From positions 1 through 64,000 of the forward strand of contig NZ_SWDV01000027.1 of the NCBI RefSeq assembly GCF_005877905.1: 64,000 nt of DNA. The letters run 5' to 3'. The translations under genes and the position numbers were made by a program. A model generated the notes under the pieces. That model worked only from the letters and a program-made list of their open reading frames with translations, was not told the origin of the DNA and searched no databases. Numbering within the stretch: the stretch's first letter is position 1; every line of letters starts with the position of its first letter. This stretch comes from Pseudomonas nicosulfuronedens. GTDB lineage: Bacteria; Pseudomonadota; Gammaproteobacteria; Pseudomonadales; Pseudomonadaceae. Of this stretch, positions 62,299 through 64,000 are shown piece by piece.

Positions 62299-62991
62299 TC
62301 AGGCCTCGCGCAAACGGTAGCCGACGCCGGCTTCGGTCACGATGAATCGCGGTGTCGCCGGGTCGTCAGCAAGCTTTTGGCGGAGATGACCAACGACCAC
62401 CCGCAGGTAATGCGTGTCCTCGGTGTGCGTCGGCCCCCAGATGTCCTTGAGCAGTTGCTGCTGGGTAACCACCCGGCCGATATGTCGCGCCAGAGTCGAA
62501 AGCACCGCGTACTCCTTGCGGGTCAGCGAGACTTCTTCGCCATCGAGCAGCACGCGGCGGTAGGAGAAATCCACGCTCAGCGGGCCGACCGCAACCACCG
62601 CTTCCTGCGTCTCGCCGCTCGCCCCCTGGCGCAGCAGCACACGGATGCGCGCGAGGAACTCCTGGATACCGAAGGGCTTGGTCACGTAGTCGTTGGCGCC
62701 GCTGTCCAGCGCCAGCACCTTCTCGCTTTCGCTGGCGCGCACCGAGAGCACCAGCACCGGCACCTGCGACCACTCGCGCAGTTCGCGCAGCACGTCCTGG
62801 CCGTCCTTGTCCGGCAGGCCGAGGTCGAGCACCACCAGGTCCGGGCGGCCCAGCGCGGCCTGGGCCAGGCCCTCTTCGCCGGTGCCGGCCTCCAGCACCT
62901 TGTAGCCGCCAGCGCTGAGGCTGATGCGGAGGAACTTGCGGATCTGCGGTTCGTCGTCGACGACCAGGATGGTGGCGGCGCTGGCGTTCAT
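62299..62991 (-). CDS. kdpE: KdpE response regulator
   Basis: A 230-residue OmpR-type response regulator that turns on the high-affinity potassium pump genes. Asp56 is the phosphorylation site (LVVLDLGLPDKDG), Lys105 the switch residue, and the winged helix ends VVVGHLRQKLADDPATPRFIVTEAGVGYRL. The usual KdpE start MNASAATILVVDDE is given; a further ATG at 63045 with GGAG seven bases before, overlapping the kdpD end, is equally possible. It follows kdpD. Confidence 0.93.
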   Translation of the reverse strand: MNASAATILVVDDEPQIRKFLRISLSAGGYKVLEAGTGEEGLAQAALGRPDLVVLDLGLPDKDGQDVLRELREWSQVPVLVLSVRASESEKVLALDSGANDYVTKPFGIQEFLARIRVLLRQGASGETQEAVVAVGPLSVDFSYRRVLLDGEEVSLTRKEYAVLSTLARHIGRVVTQQQLLKDIWGPTHTEDTHYLRVVVGHLRQKLADDPATPRFIVTEAGVGYRLREA

Positions 62992-63031
62992 CGGCAGTCC
63001 GGTCTGGCTGGGGGCGTCCAGCTTGAGCCTT

Positions 63032-64000
63032 TCAGACAGCAGCATCAAGCTGCTCCAGATCCGGCTGTTGTTGCAGCGGCAGGTGCAGCACGAGGGTGGT
63101 GCCACGCCCGTCGATGCCATCTTCGACGGTGATCCGCCCGCCGTGGGCACCGACCATGCCCTGGCAGATCGCCAGGCCCAGCCCGGTCCCCTGCCCGCCG
63201 CGATCACCGCGCGCGGCGGTGTAGAACATGTCGAAGATCTTCTCGCGCTCGGCCGGCGGAATGCCCGGCCCTTCGTCGCTGACCAGGAAGCGCAACTCGT
63301 CATCACCCTGCTCCACCGCCACCCGTAGGCGGCCTTGCGGCGGCGAGAAGCGCGCGGCGTTTTCCAGCACATTGACCAGCGCCTGCTCGATCAGCGCGGC
63401 GTGCACATAGAGCAGCGGCAGTTCCGGCGGTACGCGGGTTTCCACGCGATACGGGGCAACCACGGCACGCAGGCGATTGAGCGCACTGCCGACGATGTCG
63501 CCGGGCGATACCCAGTCGCGCGACAGCTTCAGGCCGCCATGGCCCAGGCGGGTCATGTCCAGCAGGTTCTGAATGTAGCGGTCCAGGCGTTCGGCCTCGT
63601 CGCGAGTGCTTTCCAGCAGCTCGCGGCGATCCGGCGGCGGGATCGCGTCGCCCAGGGCCAGCAGGCTGTCGATGGCGCCACGCATGGAGGTCAGTGGCGT
63701 GCGCAGGTCATGACTGACCGAGGCCAGCAGCGCGCTGCGCAATTGTTCGGTTTCGCCGTGCAGGCGCGCGGCTTCCAGGTCTTCGGCCAGTCGGGCGCGG
63801 GCCAGCGCCTGCGCCAGCGGCTGGCCGAGGGCGGCCAGCAGGCGACGACGCGACCCGGACAAAGGTTGCGAATCGCTTGGGCTGACGCCGAGCAGCGCCA
63901 GCGGGCCGTCTTCGCCGGACAGCGGCCACCACCACCAGCGCCCGCCCGGCAGCGTGCCAGTGCCCAGGCCGGCGGGCTGGTCGTGCTGCCAGGCCCAGTC
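63032..64000 (-). CDS. kdpD: KdpD sensor kinase, C-terminal part
   Basis: The frame stays open to the window edge, so the 5' part is missing. The visible 322 codons cover part of the GAF domain (PLSGEDGPLALLGVS), the dimerisation H-box (LLASVSHDLRTPLTSMRGAI) and the ATP-binding domain: N box in VNVLENAARFSP, DEGPGIP and GQGTGLGLAI. It senses potassium limitation or turgor and phosphorylates KdpE. The potassium pump genes kdpFABC should lie beyond the right edge, judging from what I recall in Pseudomonas. Confidence 0.92.
   Translation of the reverse strand, partial: DWAWQHDQPAGLGTGTLPGGRWWWWPLSGEDGPLALLGVSPSDSQPLSGSRRRLLAALGQPLAQALARARLAEDLEAARLHGETEQLRSALLASVSHDLRTPLTSMRGAIDSLLALGDAIPPPDRRELLESTRDEAERLDRYIQNLLDMTRLGHGGLKLSRDWVSPGDIVGSALNRLRAVVAPYRVETRVPPELPLLYVHAALIEQALVNVLENAARFSPPQGRLRVAVEQGDDELRFLVSDEGPGIPPAEREKIFDMFYTAARGDRGGQGTGLGLAICQGMVGAHGGRITVEDGIDGRGTTLVLHLPLQQQPDLEQLDAAV

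Overview
The window reads as chromosomal DNA of a high-GC Pseudomonas, probably a relative of the P. aeruginosa group such as the P. nitroreducens/P. citronellolis lineage. The species is an inference from three things: protein style, Pseudomonas-type REP repeats built on GTAGGAGCGAGC, and gene order. From about 26 kb to the right end the order (speE, alkA, mtnC/D/B, aroC, prmB, smr, folE, hemerythrin, GST/aminotransferase/MarR, selD/mnmH, patatin, kdpE/kdpD) matches what I remember of the PAO1 segment between about PA1636 and PA1687. That is recollection, not a database comparison. I see no rRNA, tRNA, CRISPR array, insertion sequence or prophage. The only clear accessory insertion is a small parDE-type toxin-antitoxin pair near the right end.

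Layout. 0.2-5.8 kb: an isochorismatase-fold protein, a two-gene beta-oxidation operon (multifunctional FadB-like enzyme and thiolase), a very small membrane-protein gene at 4774-4872, and a secreted cytochrome c with an extra N-terminal domain. 6-10.2 kb: the Anbu cluster, transcribed leftward as ATP-grasp, alpha-E, transglutaminase-like and Anbu proteasome-type peptidase. 10.6-16.3 kb: a ydcSTUV-patD-type operon for polyamine uptake and 4-aminobutyraldehyde oxidation, with an NtrC-like box upstream and palindromic repeats inside it. 16.5-18.7 kb: a class I glutamine amidotransferase, an RraB-family protein and a small membrane protein. 18.8-23.2 kb: a ketone-degradation module of short-chain dehydrogenase, HSL esterase and Baeyer-Villiger monooxygenase, with a divergent AraC regulator. 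23.2-26.3 kb: a TauE exporter and an LTA-synthase-like phosphotransferase.

26.6-41 kb is core metabolism: spermidine synthase, alkylation repair (AlkA and two MGMT-type proteins), the methionine salvage genes mtnC, mtnD and mtnB with an embedded MFS transporter, chorismate synthase, PrmB, Smr and GTP cyclohydrolase I. 40.9-56 kb carries a secreted Cache protein, a bacteriohemerythrin, a MarR/aminotransferase/GST unit, several transporters (LysE, BenE, BASS, SulP), a solitary AAA ATPase, an SDR, an MDR reductase and an HBM-type chemoreceptor. 56-64 kb has small conserved genes, mnmH-selD (tRNA 2-selenouridine), a patatin-like lipase, parDE, kdpE and the C-terminal part of kdpD, which runs off the window.

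How it fits together. Polyamine chemistry recurs: putrescine-type uptake and oxidation (ydc-patD), spermidine synthesis (speE) and salvage of its methylthioadenosine by-product (mtnB/C/D). The strongest lead to a poorly understood system is the Anbu cluster, a proteasome-like peptidase co-encoded with a predicted peptide-bond-forming ATP-grasp, an alpha-E protein and a transglutaminase-like enzyme. Smaller leads are a REP variant with a recurrent 14-nt insertion, two isochorismatase-fold proteins lacking the catalytic cysteine, and the 32-residue membrane protein.
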